A DNA stretch of 64,000 nucleotides from Pelomonas cellulosilytica (GCF_021353265.1 NZ_JAJTWU010000004.1:369013-433012); one strand, 5' to 3'. Shown: positions 35,678-45,679, counted from the first letter of the stretch. Program-made: numbers and translations. The notes: a model not told the origin generated them from the sequence alone.

Positions 35678-37035
35678 GCGGTGGCGGCGCGGGCGAGGTC
35701 GGCAGCCGACAGTGTGACCGTGAGCCGGCAACCCGTGCCGGGCGACGTGGCGAGCGTCAGACGCGCATCCAGCGCGTCGGCCCGCTCGCGCATGCTGCGC
35801 AGCCCCAAGCCGCGGTCGGCCACGGCCTGGGCGGCGTCGGCATCGAAGCCGTGGCCGTCATCGATCACCTCCAGCGCCAGGCCGCCATCCGCGGCAAAAC
35901 CCAACCGCACGTCGACCTCCGACGCCCCGGCATGCCGCGCGGCGTTGTTCAAGGCCTCCTGCGCAATGCGGAACAGCGCCGTCTTCACCGCGTCGGGCAG
36001 ATCGACCTCCTCGCCGGCGATGCGCGCCGTGAAGCGCGTGCCGCCCGCGGCGTCGAACTCGCCGGCCAGATGCTGCAGCGCTGCAGGCAGGCCCAACGTG
36101 TCCAGCAGCGCCGGGCGTAGCGCATGCGACAGGTGTCGTACCTCGGCCAGCGTGCTGTTCAGCCGCTGCAGCGCCAGCCCCTGCAGCCGGTCGGCGCCGG
36201 CCGGCTGTTGCTGGGCGGACTCGATCAGCAGCTTGGTCGCGACCAGCGCCTGGCTGACGCCGTCGTGCAGTTCGCGCGCCAGCCGGGCCCGCTCGTCCTC
36301 CTGGCTTTGCACGACCTCACGGGCCAGCGCGCGCAGCTTGGCCTCAGCGCTGCGGTGCTCGCTGAGGTTCAACGCCAGCGCGCCGGCGCTGATCAGAGCG
36401 ATGCCGAATACGGCGACCGCACCGACCCACAGCAGCGTGGCCAGGATGTTCTGCCGCGCCCCCCGCTCCAGCTCGGCCATCGTGGCCTCAATGCCGTCCA
36501 AGTAAAGCCCCGTACCGAGCATCCAGCCCCACTCCGGCACGGCGACGACGTAGCCCAGCTTGGGCGCCAGCTGGCTGCTGGACGGCTTGCGCCACAAATA
36601 CTCCACGTAACCACCGCCCGACCTGGCCCGGGCGATCAGCTGCTGGATGGTGGGTCGGCCCTGCGGGTCGCGCAGCTCCCACAGGTTCTGGCCGATCAAC
36701 TCGGGCTGGCGCGAGTGCGTCAGCACGCGACCGTCGAGCGCATAGACGAAAAAATAGCCGTCCGGCCCGTAATCCAGCGACCGCAGGATGGCCAGTGCCT
36801 TCTCCGGCCCGCCAGGTTCCGCCAGCAGCGGCTTGACGGTGCTGACGGCAAGATCCACGTAATGCTTGAGCTCCGTCCGCCGCGCGTCCATGTAACTGGC
36901 GCGCACCAGGGCGTGTTCGCGCTCGGCCAGCGACACCTCCTGCTGCCGCACGGCCAGCGCGATGAGCGCGAGCGATGCAAGCAGAGGCAGCAGTGCCAGC
37001 AGCACGAGCTTGGCGCGGAGCGACAGCCGCGGCAT
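35674..37035 (-). CDS. Cache-domain sensor histidine kinase (NarX/HisKA_3 type)
   Basis: 453 residues: TM1 (about 8-29), a periplasmic single-cache domain (about 35-190, with YGPDGYFFVYALDGRVLTHS and LIGQNLWELRDPQGRPTIQQ), TM2 (about 200-222), a HisKA_3 dimerisation domain with phospho-acceptor H257 in ARELHDGVSQAL, and an HATPase domain (EALNNAARHAG, DDGHGFD, GLGLRSMRERA). Caches of this type commonly sense small organic acids. Co-transcribed with the response regulator and DUF4124 gene through 4-nt overlaps. Confidence 0.92.
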   Translation of the reverse strand: MPRLSLRAKLVLLALLPLLASLALIALAVRQQEVSLAEREHALVRASYMDARRTELKHYVDLAVSTVKPLLAEPGGPEKALAILRSLDYGPDGYFFVYALDGRVLTHSRQPELIGQNLWELRDPQGRPTIQQLIARARSGGGYVEYLWRKPSSSQLAPKLGYVVAVPEWGWMLGTGLYLDGIEATMAELERGARQNILATLLWVGAVAVFGIALISAGALALNLSEHRSAEAKLRALAREVVQSQEDERARLARELHDGVSQALVATKLLIESAQQQPAGADRLQGLALQRLNSTLAEVRHLSHALRPALLDTLGLPAALQHLAGEFDAAGGTRFTARIAGEEVDLPDAVKTALFRIAQEALNNAARHAGASEVDVRLGFAADGGLALEVIDDGHGFDADAAQAVADRGLGLRSMRERADALDARLTLATSPGTGCRLTVTLSAADLARAATA

Positions 37036-37056
37036 GCCGGATTCGCCGCGCCGGCC

Positions 37057-37704
37057 TCAGCCCGGCTGGCGCTTGAACTTGCTCTTCAACCCACCGGCGA
37101 TGACGATGACGCCTGGGATGAGGATCATGGCCCAGATGATCTTGTCGAGGTTGGCCTTGACCCAGGGCACGTTGCCGAACAGATAACCCACCAGCGTGAC
37201 GCCGCACACCCACAGCGCACCGCCGGTCACGTCGTAGAAGGTGAACTTGCGGCGGGTCATCTGCGCCACGCCGGCGACGAACGGCGCGAACGTGCGCAGG
37301 AAGGGCATGAAGCGCGCCGCGATGATCGTGAAGCCGCCGTACTTCTCGTAGAAGGAATGCGCCTTGTCGAAGGCGGCCTTGTTGAAGAAGCGCGAGTCCT
37401 CCCACTGGAAGACGCGCGGGCCGAAGTACCGCCCGATCGTGTAGTTGGACTGGTTGCCGAGGATGGCCGCGGCCGTCAGCAGGCCCATGGACAGCCCCAG
37501 GTCCATCAGGCCCACGCCACACATCGCACCGACGACGAACAGCAGCGAGTCGCCCGGCAGGAACGGCATGACGACAACGCCGGTCTCCACGAAGATGATG
37601 AGGAACAGCAGCGCGTAGACCCAGGCGCCATAGGCCTGCACGAAGGTGGCCAGGTGCTGGTCCACGTGCAGGATGAAGTCGAGAAGGAAGTGCAGCAGGT
37701 CCAT
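37057..37704 (-). CDS. DedA-family membrane protein
   Basis: 215 residues with a VTT/SNARE-assoc domain: FVETGVVVMPFLPGDSLLFV, GNQSNYTIGRYFGPRVF and ARFMPFLRTFAPFVAGVAQM, the DedA motifs with the two Arg needed for function. DedA proteins act as undecaprenyl-phosphate or phospholipid flippases and support membrane homeostasis and division. It sits 21 bp upstream (in reading order) of the kinase gene and may head that operon. Divergent from mutL. Confidence 0.93.
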   Translation of the reverse strand: MDLLHFLLDFILHVDQHLATFVQAYGAWVYALLFLIIFVETGVVVMPFLPGDSLLFVVGAMCGVGLMDLGLSMGLLTAAAILGNQSNYTIGRYFGPRVFQWEDSRFFNKAAFDKAHSFYEKYGGFTIIAARFMPFLRTFAPFVAGVAQMTRRKFTFYDVTGGALWVCGVTLVGYLFGNVPWVKANLDKIIWAMILIPGVIVIAGGLKSKFKRQPG

Positions 37705-37763
37705 GGGCGGGCATTATCCCGGCAGCCTCGTGACAGCCGCGGGGCCGCCCGATAATCGCGAGG

Positions 37764-39629
37764 ATGGACTTGTCCCTGCCCGACCTCGCCCCGCCCCGCG
37801 TCATCCGCGAGCTGCCCGACGAGCTGATCAGCCAGATCGCCGCCGGTGAGGTCGTCGAGCGACCGGCCTCGGTCGTGCGCGAGCTGGTGGACAACGCGCT
37901 GGACGCCGGCGCGCGCAACATCCTCGTCAAGCTGATGGCTGGCGGCGTGCGCAGCATCGTCGTCGAGGATGACGGCTGCGGCATCCCCGTCGCGCAGCTG
38001 CCGCTGGCGCTCAAGCGCCACGCCACCAGCAAGATCGCGTCACTGGCCGAGCTGGAGTCGGTCGGCACGATGGGCTTCCGCGGCGAGGCCCTGGCGGCCA
38101 TCGCGTCGGTGTCCGAGATGTCCGTCGCCAGCCGCACGGCCGACGCGGCGCATGCGCATCGCCTCGACGCGCGCAGCGGCGAGCTGTCGGCTGCGGCCCG
38201 TTCGCGCGGCACCAGCGTGGAGGTGCGCGAGCTGTTCTTCTCGACACCCGCGCGCCGCAAGTTCCTGAAGACCGACGCCACGGAACTGGCCCATTGCGTG
38301 GAGGCCGTGCGCCGCCATGCGCTGGCGCGGCCGGACGTGGGCTTTGCGATCTGGCACGAAGGCAAGCTCGTCGACCAGTGGCGCGCCTGCTCATCAGAGC
38401 AGCGCATCGCCGACGTGCTGGGTGAGGACTTCGTCGCCGACAGCCGCGCCTTCGACCACAGCGCCGGCCCGTTGGCGCTGACGGGCCGCGCCGGCCTGCC
38501 CGAGGCCGCGCGCTCGCGCGCGGACCAGCAGTACGTCTGGGTCAACGGCCGCTACGTGCGCGACAAGCTCATCAGCCACGCCATCCGCTCGGCCTATGAG
38601 GACGTGCTGCATGGTCAGCGCCAGCCGAGCTATGTGCTGTTCATCGAGATCGCGCCCGAGCTGGTGGACGTGAACGTGCACCCGACCAAGATCGAGGTGC
38701 GCTTCCGCGATGGCCGTGCCATCCATCAATCGGTGCGCCGCGCCTTCATCGACGCGCTGGCCACCTCGCGCAGCGCTGAGGCAGAGGGTGTCGAGTCCGC
38801 CATGGCGCCGCTGGCCTTCGAGCCGACGATGCCGGCCACGCTGTACGTCGCCGAGCCGCGCTCGAGCTACCCGGCCCCGGCGCCCTACACGCCGCCGGTG
38901 CCACCGACCGCCGAGCAGGTGCGGCTGTCGCTCGTGCAGCACGAAGCTCTGTGGCAGCCGGCCAAGCCGGTGGTCGCCACGTCGCTGCCCCAGGAGACGC
39001 AGCCCGCGGACCTCGACCTCGACCTGCCGCCGCCGGCCCGCGACGACTGGCCGCTGGGCCGGGCCATCGCGCAGATCCAGGGCGTCTACATCCTGGCCGA
39101 GAACCGGCACGGCCTTGTCATCGTCGACATGCATGCGGCCCACGAGCGCGTCGTCTACGAGCGGCTGAAGGCCCGGCTGGGCTCGACAACCATCGAGAGC
39201 CAGCCGCTGCTGATCCCGATCAGCTTCGCCGCGACGGCCGAGGAAGTGGCCGCCGCCGAGCAGCATGCCGACACGCTGTCCAAGCTGGGCCTGGACGTGT
39301 CGCCGCTGTCCACGCGCACGCTGGCCGTGCGTTCGCGGCCGGCGCTGCTGGCCGCCAGCGACCTCGTCGCGCTGACCCGCGAACTGCTGGCCGAGATGGC
39401 CCAGTTCGACGCCAGCTCGGTGCTGGAACGCGCGCAACACGAGATCCTGGCCACGATGGCCTGCCACGGTGCCGTGCGCGCCAACCGGCAGCTGACGCTG
39501 GACGAGATGAATGCGCTGCTGCGCGACATGGAAGCCACCGAACGAGCCGACCAGTGCAACCACGGCCGCCCCACCTGGCGCCAGCTCGACATGCGCGACC
39601 TGGATGCCCTTTTCCTACGCGGACGCTGA
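37764..39629 (+). CDS. mutL: DNA mismatch repair protein MutL
   Basis: 621 residues. The GHKL ATPase has ELVDNALDAGA, DDGCGIPVAQL and GTMGFRGEALAAIASV; a transducer domain (NVHPTKIEVRFRDGRAIHQS) and a Pro-rich linker follow, then a C-terminal dimerisation/endonuclease domain with DMHAAHERVVYERLK and CNHGRPTW. The metal-site motif reads DMHA where many MutL endonucleases have DQHA, and the CPHGRP motif has Asn for Pro; whether it nicks DNA is not certain. It begins the mutL-rlu-miaA cluster. Confidence 0.95.
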   Translation: MDLSLPDLAPPRVIRELPDELISQIAAGEVVERPASVVRELVDNALDAGARNILVKLMAGGVRSIVVEDDGCGIPVAQLPLALKRHATSKIASLAELESVGTMGFRGEALAAIASVSEMSVASRTADAAHAHRLDARSGELSAAARSRGTSVEVRELFFSTPARRKFLKTDATELAHCVEAVRRHALARPDVGFAIWHEGKLVDQWRACSSEQRIADVLGEDFVADSRAFDHSAGPLALTGRAGLPEAARSRADQQYVWVNGRYVRDKLISHAIRSAYEDVLHGQRQPSYVLFIEIAPELVDVNVHPTKIEVRFRDGRAIHQSVRRAFIDALATSRSAEAEGVESAMAPLAFEPTMPATLYVAEPRSSYPAPAPYTPPVPPTAEQVRLSLVQHEALWQPAKPVVATSLPQETQPADLDLDLPPPARDDWPLGRAIAQIQGVYILAENRHGLVIVDMHAAHERVVYERLKARLGSTTIESQPLLIPISFAATAEEVAAAEQHADTLSKLGLDVSPLSTRTLAVRSRPALLAASDLVALTRELLAEMAQFDASSVLERAQHEILATMACHGAVRANRQLTLDEMNALLRDMEATERADQCNHGRPTWRQLDMRDLDALFLRGR

Positions 39630-39630
39630 C

Positions 39631-40941
39631 ATGGCCACGCTGACCCTCAAGAACAAGAAGCCCGCGGCCAAGACCCGCAACGCCGACGGCGAGAAACGCG
39701 CCCCGGTGCGCGGCAAAGGCGTCTCCAAGCCCCGGCCGACGCTTGCCAAGGCGCAGGCCGAACGCGCCGAGCGCGAGGAGCGCTACCAGCAGGCACAGCA
39801 GAAGCGCAACGAGCGGCCGGCGCCCTCACGTGAAGACCGCCGCGACGAGCGCCCTGCCCGCCCGAAGCCAACGGGCTTCAAACCCGAGCGCTCACCGCAG
39901 GGCGGCGAAGGCTTCCGTCGCGATGACGGCCCGGCCCGCCCGGGCCTGCGTCCCGGCGGCTTCCATCCTGACGGACCGCCCCGCGCGCAGCGGGGCGAGC
40001 CGGTTCGGCGCAACGAGCACCGGGATGAGCGGCCCAGTGACCGCCCGCGTGACGACAGACCGCCGCGCGTCGACCAGCGCCGCGCGTCCAACCGCGGACC
40101 TGGCTTCGAACCGCCACTGCGTCCTCAGCAGCGCTTGAACCCCGCGCGCCACGTCGACAGCGAGGACGGTGACCGCCTGTCCAAACGCATGAGCGAACTC
40201 AAGCTCGCGTCACGCCGCGAGGCCGACGAATGGATCGCCGCCGGCTGGGTGCGCGTCGACGGCAAGGTGGCGGTGCTGGGCCAGCGCGTCGTCGGCGACG
40301 TGCAGATCGACATCGACCCGGCTGCCCGCCAGGCGCAGTCGCAGCTCGTCACGGTGCTGCTGCACAAGCCCATCGGCTATGTCTCCGGCCAGGCCGAGGA
40401 CGGCTACGAACCCGCCGTCGTGCTGTTCCTGCCCGAGAACCGCTGGAAGGACGACCCGTCTGGCATCAAACCGCACCCCAACCATCACCGCCACCTCGCA
40501 CCCGCCGGCCGGCTGGACATCGACTCCACCGGCCTGCTCGTGTTGACGCAGGACGGCCGCATCGCCAAGGCGCTGATCGGCGACGACTCCGACATCGAGA
40601 AGGAGTACCTCGTGCGCGTCGAGTACGTCGGCGTGCCCGGTGCCGAGCCGGTGCCCGAGGGCACGCTGCCGAACGCCGCGCTGACGCCCGACAAGCTGGC
40701 GCTACTGAACCACGGCCTGGCGCTGGACGGCGAGCTGCTCAAGCCCGCCAAGGTCAGCTGGCAGAACGAGCAGCAGCTGCGCTTCGTGCTGCGCGAGGGC
40801 AAGAAGCGGCAGATCCGCCGCATGTGCGAGCTCGTGGGCCTGAAAGTCGTGGGCCTGAAACGCGTGCGCATCGGTCGCATTCCGCTGGGCCACCTGCCGG
40901 CCGGCCAGTGGCGCTACCTCGCACCGTGGGAGCGGTTCTGA
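39631..40941 (+). CDS. rRNA pseudouridine synthase, RsuA/RluB/F family
   Basis: 436 residues from the ATG one base after the mutL stop. A 170-residue, highly basic, low-complexity N-terminal extension (many Arg/Pro/Glu) precedes an S4 RNA-binding domain ([26 protein letters not shown]) and the synthase domain with catalytic Asp in [16 protein letters not shown], then [10 protein letters not shown] and [12 protein letters not shown]. The family isomerises uridines in 23S or 16S rRNA; the specific site (RluF-like is my best guess) cannot be settled. The long basic tail is unusual but frequent in betaproteobacteria. Confidence 0.88.
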   Translation: MATLTLKNKKPAAKTRNADGEKRAPVRGKGVSKPRPTLAKAQAERAEREERYQQAQQKRNERPAPSREDRRDERPARPKPTGFKPERSPQGGEGFRRDDGPARPGLRPGGFHPDGPPRAQRGEPVRRNEHRDERPSDRPRDDRPPRVDQRRASNRGPGFEPPLRPQQRLNPARHVDSEDGDRLSKRMSELKLASRREADEWIAAGWVRVDGKVAVLGQRVVGDVQIDIDPAARQAQSQLVTVLLHKPIGYVSGQAEDGYEPAVVLFLPENRWKDDPSGIKPHPNHHRHLAPAGRLDIDSTGLLVLTQDGRIAKALIGDDSDIEKEYLVRVEYVGVPGAEPVPEGTLPNAALTPDKLALLNHGLALDGELLKPAKVSWQNEQQLRFVLREGKKRQIRRMCELVGLKVVGLKRVRIGRIPLGHLPAGQWRYLAPWERF

Positions 40942-41855
40942 CTCCCATTTGTGTCGCCGGCCCGACCGGCTGCGGCAAGACGGCGGCGGCCCTCGCGATC
41001 GCGGAGGTGCTGCCGGTGGAGGTCATCAGCGTCGATTCGGCGCTGGTCTACCGCGGCATGGACATCGGCACGGCCAAGCCCACGCCGGCCGAGCAGGCCG
41101 CCGTGCCGCACCACCTGATCGACATCCTCGACCCGACGGACAGTTACTCGGCCGCCGAGTTCGTGCGTGACGCGAAGCGCCTCGCCGCGGAGATCGCCGC
41201 GCGCGGCAAGCTGCCGCTGCTGGTGGGTGGCACGATGCTGTACTTCAAGGCGCTGTTCGACGGGCTGTCCGCGCTGCCGCAGGCCGATGCCGCGTTGCGC
41301 GCCGAAATCGACGCCGACGCCGCCAGGCGTGGCTGGCCAGCGCTGCATGCGGAGCTGGCGCGACTGGATCCCGAGACGGCCGCACGGCTGGCACCCCACG
41401 ACAGCCAGCGCATCCAGCGCGCGCTGGAGGTGATCCGCCTGAGCGGCCAGCCGATGAGTGCGCTGCATGCGGCGTCGCGGAGTGACGGCGTCGACTGGCC
41501 GCTGTTCTCGCTGGAGCCTGGCGACCGCGCCTGGCTGCACGAGCGGCTGGCGCAGCGCTTTGACGTGATGCTGCAGCAAGGCCTGGTTGACGAGGTGAAG
41601 GCGCTGCGCGCCCGCGGCGACCTGAGCCTGGCGCTGCCGTCCATGCGCTGCGTGGGCTACCGGCAGGTGTGGGAGGCGCTGGACGCGGGCCGCTTCGACG
41701 ACCTGCGCGAGCGGGGCATCGCGGCGACGCGCCAGCTCGCCAAGCGGCAGGTCACGTGGCTGCGCAGCATGCCGCGGCGCCGCGTCGTGGCCTGCGACGG
41801 CGCGCAGCCGATTGCCGAACTGCTGGCCGGCTTGCAAAAGGTGTTGAACGGATGA
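40938..41855 (+). CDS. miaA: tRNA dimethylallyltransferase
   Basis: About 305 residues. Adds a dimethylallyl group to A37 of tRNAs reading UNN codons. P-loop GPTGCGKT (usually GPTASGKT), [37 protein letters not shown] and [13 protein letters not shown] are the hallmarks. No ATG fits: a CTG at 40938 overlapping the preceding stop (CTGA) has GGGAG 5 nt upstream, and a GTG at 40926 is the alternative. Ends ATGA-coupled with the ABC ATPase gene. Confidence 0.9.
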   Translation: MTPICVAGPTGCGKTAAALAIAEVLPVEVISVDSALVYRGMDIGTAKPTPAEQAAVPHHLIDILDPTDSYSAAEFVRDAKRLAAEIAARGKLPLLVGGTMLYFKALFDGLSALPQADAALRAEIDADAARRGWPALHAELARLDPETAARLAPHDSQRIQRALEVIRLSGQPMSALHAASRSDGVDWPLFSLEPGDRAWLHERLAQRFDVMLQQGLVDEVKALRARGDLSLALPSMRCVGYRQVWEALDAGRFDDLRERGIAATRQLAKRQVTWLRSMPRRRVVACDGAQPIAELLAGLQKVLNG

Positions 41856-42508
41856 CGGTGGTTCTCTCTGCCCGCGGGCTCGCGAAACGTTATGCCGACA
41901 CGCCGGTGTTCTCCGGCATCGACCTGGAGCTAGCGCCCGGCGAGATCGTCGCGCTGCTGGGCGAGTCGGGCAGCGGCAAGTCGACCTTGTTGAACTGCCT
42001 GGCCGGGCTGGATGAAGCCGATGCCGGCTCGATCACACTGGCCGGCGCGGACCTGCGTGCGATGGACGACGAGGCGCGGTCGGCACTGAGGCGCAAGGAG
42101 CTCGGCTTCATCTTCCAGGCCTTCCACCTGCTGCCGCATCTGAGCGTGGCGGACAACGTGGCCTTGCCGTTGCGGCTGCTGGGCCAGCGGGACAACGGAC
42201 GCGTCGTGCAGATGCTGGAGGCGGTGAACCTTGCGGCGCTGGCGGGGCGGATGCCGCGGCAGCTGTCGGGCGGCCAGCTGCAGCGCGTGGCGATCGCGCG
42301 GGCGCTGGTGCACCGGCCACGGCTGGTGCTGGCGGATGAGCCGACCGGCAACCTCGATGCGCGGCATGCGGCAGAGGTGTTGGAGCTGCTGCGGCGGTGC
42401 ACGCATGAGGCGGGGGCGGCTTGTCTGCTGGTGACGCACTCGGAGGTAGCCGCGCAGGCGGCGGATCGGCGGCTGCGGTTGGATGCGCAGGGGTTGCATG
42501 GCGAGTAA
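41852..42508 (+). CDS. ABC transporter ATPase, LolD/YbbA/AttE-like
   Basis: 218 residues with Walker [11 protein letters not shown]-loop [14 protein letters not shown], signature [15 protein letters not shown], Walker [14 protein letters not shown] and a switch His in [10 protein letters not shown]. This ATPase class works with FtsX-type permeases in lipoprotein, peptide or lipid release rather than bulk transport. The ATG overlaps the miaA stop (ATGA). Its partner permease (43121-45679) is separated by 612 bp that contain a repeat element, which is unusual because such pairs normally overlap. Confidence 0.88.
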   Translation: MTVVLSARGLAKRYADTPVFSGIDLELAPGEIVALLGESGSGKSTLLNCLAGLDEADAGSITLAGADLRAMDDEARSALRRKELGFIFQAFHLLPHLSVADNVALPLRLLGQRDNGRVVQMLEAVNLAALAGRMPRQLSGGQLQRVAIARALVHRPRLVLADEPTGNLDARHAAEVLELLRRCTHEAGAACLLVTHSEVAAQAADRRLRLDAQGLHGE

Positions 42509-42521
42509 GGCGTGGCGCCAC

Positions 42522-43077
42522 GGCCCATGCCGGGAGTTCATCCCGGCGGGCCACCTACTTTTTGGGCGACCAAAGGGTAGGCAAATAGTCGCCCCTGCAA
42601 AACCGCCCACGCGCAGCCCGGGCGCCCTGCGATGCTCGAAGCCCAGGGCCGCGCCCCACTCGCTGCGCTACGCTCCGCTCAAACAAGGGGGCGCAAAGTC
42701 AGTCGTTGAAGCGAACTGCGCTCGCGCCCCGGGCTCCTGCACTTCTCGACGGTTTGGAAAGGGTGTGAAGGCACGGCCGACCCTCGATCCGGTGCGAGCG
42801 CAGCGTTGCGCCGTGTGGCTGTTGGCTGTTTCGGAACTCCGCCTTGAAGGCCGCCGAGCTGCACGTGACAGCGAGGCGCGCGCGCAGCGCGCTTCAACTG
42901 CTGACTTTGCGCAACTGCCTGACCGCAGCGTGGCGGAGGGAGTTTTGCGCGGGCCTCGCTGTCCGGGCAGCGGCGCAGGGAAACCGCAGGGCGGCTTTGT
43001 CGGGGCGGGTTCGTTGCCTACTTTCTTGGGCGTCCAAGAAGGTGGGTCGCCCGCGGTGGCGAGTCCCCGCATGGGCC
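42522..43077. repeat. 556-bp imperfect inverted-repeat element with terminal hairpins
   Basis: The stretch from GGCCCATGC (42522-42530) to GCATGGGCC (43069-43077) folds back on itself. Matching landmarks from outside inward: hairpin CCTACTTTTTGG-GCGA-CCAAAGGGTAGG (42554-42581) against CCTACTTTCTTGG-GCGT-CCAAGAAGGTGGG (43017-43046); then GCGCAAAGTCAGTCGTTGAAGC (about 42691-42712) against GCGCAAAGTCAGCAGTTGAAGC read on the minus strand (about 42893-42914). The arms have diverged and the centre (about 42740-42870) is unpaired. It encodes no recognised protein. It lies in the middle of an ABC transporter operon. Confidence 0.75.
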
Positions 43078-43120
43078 TTGCCAGCAAGCCGCAGCAACGA
43101 AAGCGCAGCGCGCCCGCCCC

Positions 43121-45679
43121 ATGAGCCTCTGGCGCCACCTCACCTGGCCCACCTGGCGCGACCACCCCAGCCGCGTCCTGCTGGCCATTCTCGCCGTCAC
43201 ACTCGGCGTCGCCCTCGCCTTCGGCGTCCATCTCCTCAACGGCGCCGCCCTGACCGAATTCGCCAGGGCCGCCCGCAGCGTCAACGGCCAGCCCGACCTC
43301 GTGCTGCGTGCCCGCTCCGGGCCGCTGACCGACGCTGACTTCGCCGACATCCTGACCCGCCCCGAAGTCGCCGCCGCCAACCCCATCGTCGAAGCCCAGG
43401 CCCTCTGGCCGGGCCACACCGGCCGCGATGGCCGCGCGCAGACGATCCGGCTCATCGGCCTGGACCCGCTGGCCCTGCTCGCCTCCGCACAGGCCGGCAA
43501 GCCGCTCGCCCCCGAGCTGACGCCGCAACTCGACGGCAACGACCCCGTCGCCCTTCTCGGCGCGCAGACGGTGCACCTCAACGCCGCGGCCCGCTCGCTG
43601 CTGCCCGCCGACGCGAAGACGCTGACGCTGCGCATCGCGCCGCCTGGCGCCGAGCCGCGCGACATCGAGCTCACCATCGGCGGGCGCATCGCCGCCGGCA
43701 CCGCGCCCCTGGGCGTGCTGGACATCGCCGACGCACAGCAGATGTTCGGCCGCCTCGGCGCGCTCGACCGCATCGACCTGCAGCTCACCTCTGGCATCGA
43801 CGCCAACGACTGGGCCGCCCGGCTGCCGGAGCGCTGGCGGGCCGCGCCGCCGGAGGACGAAGGCGCACGGCTGTCGGACCTGACACGCGCCTACCGAGTC
43901 AACCTCGGGCTGCTGGCGCTGATGGCGCTTTTCACGGGCAGCTTCCTCGTCTACGCCGTGCTGTCGCTGGCCACCGCGCAGCGGCTGCCGCAATGGGCGC
44001 TGGTGGGCGTGCTCGGCGTGTCGGCGCGCATGCGCTGGCGGCTCATCCTCGTCGAGGGGTTGTTGCTGGGCGCCATCGGCACCGCGCTGGGCCTGGCGCT
44101 GGGCGTGGGCCTGGCCGCCGGCGCGTTGACGCTACTGGGCAGCGACCTCGGCCTGCATGGTGCCAGTGGCTCGTCGGCCGAGCTGCTGTTCAACCAGCCG
44201 CTGCTCGTGCCGGCGCTCGTCTACGGGCTGCTGGGCCTCGCGGCCGCGGTGGTGGCGGCGCTTGCGCCGGCGTTGACGGTGCGGCGCATCGCGCCGGCCC
44301 TGGTGCTGAAGGGCCTGGGGCTTCCAGCCGGGCGCGCTTTGCCAGCCTGGGCGGGCCTGGCGCTGATGGCGCTGGGTGCGGTGCTCGCCGCGCTGCCGCC
44401 GGTCTGGGGCGACACACCGGTCGCGGCCTATGCGTCGATGTTCTGTCTGCTGATCGGCGGGCTGGCCCTGGTGCCGGCGCTGGTGCGCGGCATGACCGCG
44501 GCGCTGAGCCGCCTGCCTGGGCCGTCGCTCGAAGGCCCGCTGCTGCTGTTGGCCCGCGAACGCAGCCGAGACCAGGCGACCGAGGCACGCCGCTCTCTGG
44601 CCGGCGTGCTGGTGGCACTGGCGCTGGCGGTCGCAATGACCGTGATGATCGGCAGCTTCCGCGAGTCGCTGACCCGCTGGCTGGACCAGGCACTGCCGGC
44701 CGACCTGTACGTTCGCTCCGCGCTGCGCGGCGCCGACGGCCTGCCCGCGCCGCTGGCGCCGGCCCTCATTGACCAGCTGCGACGCCAGACGGCGTTTGCC
44801 CGCGCCTCGCCGCAGCGCACCACGCGGCTGCGGCTTGCGCCCGGCGCCGATCCGGTCGCGCTGACGGCCCGCGAGCTGGACACCGGCACGCTGCCGCTGA
44901 TGGAGCGATGGACCGGCGCGACGGCGGCAGACGCCGTGGGCGTGTGGGTCAATGAGGCCGCGCGGGACCGCGACGGCCTCGCGCCGGGCCGCGTCTTCGA
45001 TGCCGCGCTGGCAGACGGCGGTCGCGTCGTGCGGCTGCAGGTACGCGGCGTCTGGCGCGACTACTCGCGCCAAAGCACCGCGTTGTGGATGGCCTTGCCC
45101 GACTACCGCCGGCTGAGCGGCGACTCGACGTCCACCGAGCTGGGCCTGTGGCTGGCGCCCGGCCAGGCGCTGGACGCCGCGCGCGACGCCGTGCGCCGGC
45201 TCGGCGGCAGCGACGTCGAGACCGCCGCGGCGGGCGAGCTGCGCGCGATGTCGCTGCAGATCTTCGACCGCAGCTTCACGATCACGCTCTGGCTGCAGGC
45301 CGTCGCCCTGGCTGTGGGGCTGTTCGGCGTCATCGCCAGCCAGTCGGCTCAGGCGCTGTCCCGGCGCCGCGAGTTCGGGCTGCTGCGCCACCTGGGCCTG
45401 TCGCGCCGGGCGCTGATGAAGCTGCTGCTGCTGGAGGCCAGCCTGACCGGCGGTGCCGGCGCGCTCGCCGGCCTGGCGCTGGGCCTGGCCCTGAGCGTCG
45501 TGCTGGTCTACGTCGTGAACCCGCAGAGCTTTCACTGGACGATGGAGCTGAGCCTGCCAGTAGCCCGGCTGTCGGCGCTGGTGGGCCTTGCGTTTGCCGC
45601 GGCCGTAGGCGCGTCGCTGCTGGCCGGCCGCCGGGCGCTGGGCACCGATGCCGTCCGCGCCGTCAGAGAGGACGCCTGA
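43121..45679 (+). CDS. ABC transporter permease, FtsX/YbbP type
   Basis: 852 residues. One N-terminal helix (RVLLAILAVTLGVALAFGVH), a large extracytoplasmic domain, three helices at about 265-400 (LLALMALFTGSFLVYAVLSL, LILVEGLLLGAIGTALGLAL, LVPALVYGLLGLAAAVVAAL), two helices near 410-450, then a second copy of the pattern (LAGVLVALALAVAMTVMIGS and the three C-terminal helices). The FtsX core is in ALSRRREFGLLRHLGLSRRA. The two FtsX halves are fused, as in YbbP. It is coupled to the next gene by TGATG. Likely moves lipids, lipoproteins or a peptide across or out of the membrane. Confidence 0.85.
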   Translation: MSLWRHLTWPTWRDHPSRVLLAILAVTLGVALAFGVHLLNGAALTEFARAARSVNGQPDLVLRARSGPLTDADFADILTRPEVAAANPIVEAQALWPGHTGRDGRAQTIRLIGLDPLALLASAQAGKPLAPELTPQLDGNDPVALLGAQTVHLNAAARSLLPADAKTLTLRIAPPGAEPRDIELTIGGRIAAGTAPLGVLDIADAQQMFGRLGALDRIDLQLTSGIDANDWAARLPERWRAAPPEDEGARLSDLTRAYRVNLGLLALMALFTGSFLVYAVLSLATAQRLPQWALVGVLGVSARMRWRLILVEGLLLGAIGTALGLALGVGLAAGALTLLGSDLGLHGASGSSAELLFNQPLLVPALVYGLLGLAAAVVAALAPALTVRRIAPALVLKGLGLPAGRALPAWAGLALMALGAVLAALPPVWGDTPVAAYASMFCLLIGGLALVPALVRGMTAALSRLPGPSLEGPLLLLARERSRDQATEARRSLAGVLVALALAVAMTVMIGSFRESLTRWLDQALPADLYVRSALRGADGLPAPLAPALIDQLRRQTAFARASPQRTTRLRLAPGADPVALTARELDTGTLPLMERWTGATAADAVGVWVNEAARDRDGLAPGRVFDAALADGGRVVRLQVRGVWRDYSRQSTALWMALPDYRRLSGDSTSTELGLWLAPGQALDAARDAVRRLGGSDVETAAAGELRAMSLQIFDRSFTITLWLQAVALAVGLFGVIASQSAQALSRRREFGLLRHLGLSRRALMKLLLLEASLTGGAGALAGLALGLALSVVLVYVVNPQSFHWTMELSLPVARLSALVGLAFAAAVGASLLAGRRALGTDAVRAVREDA

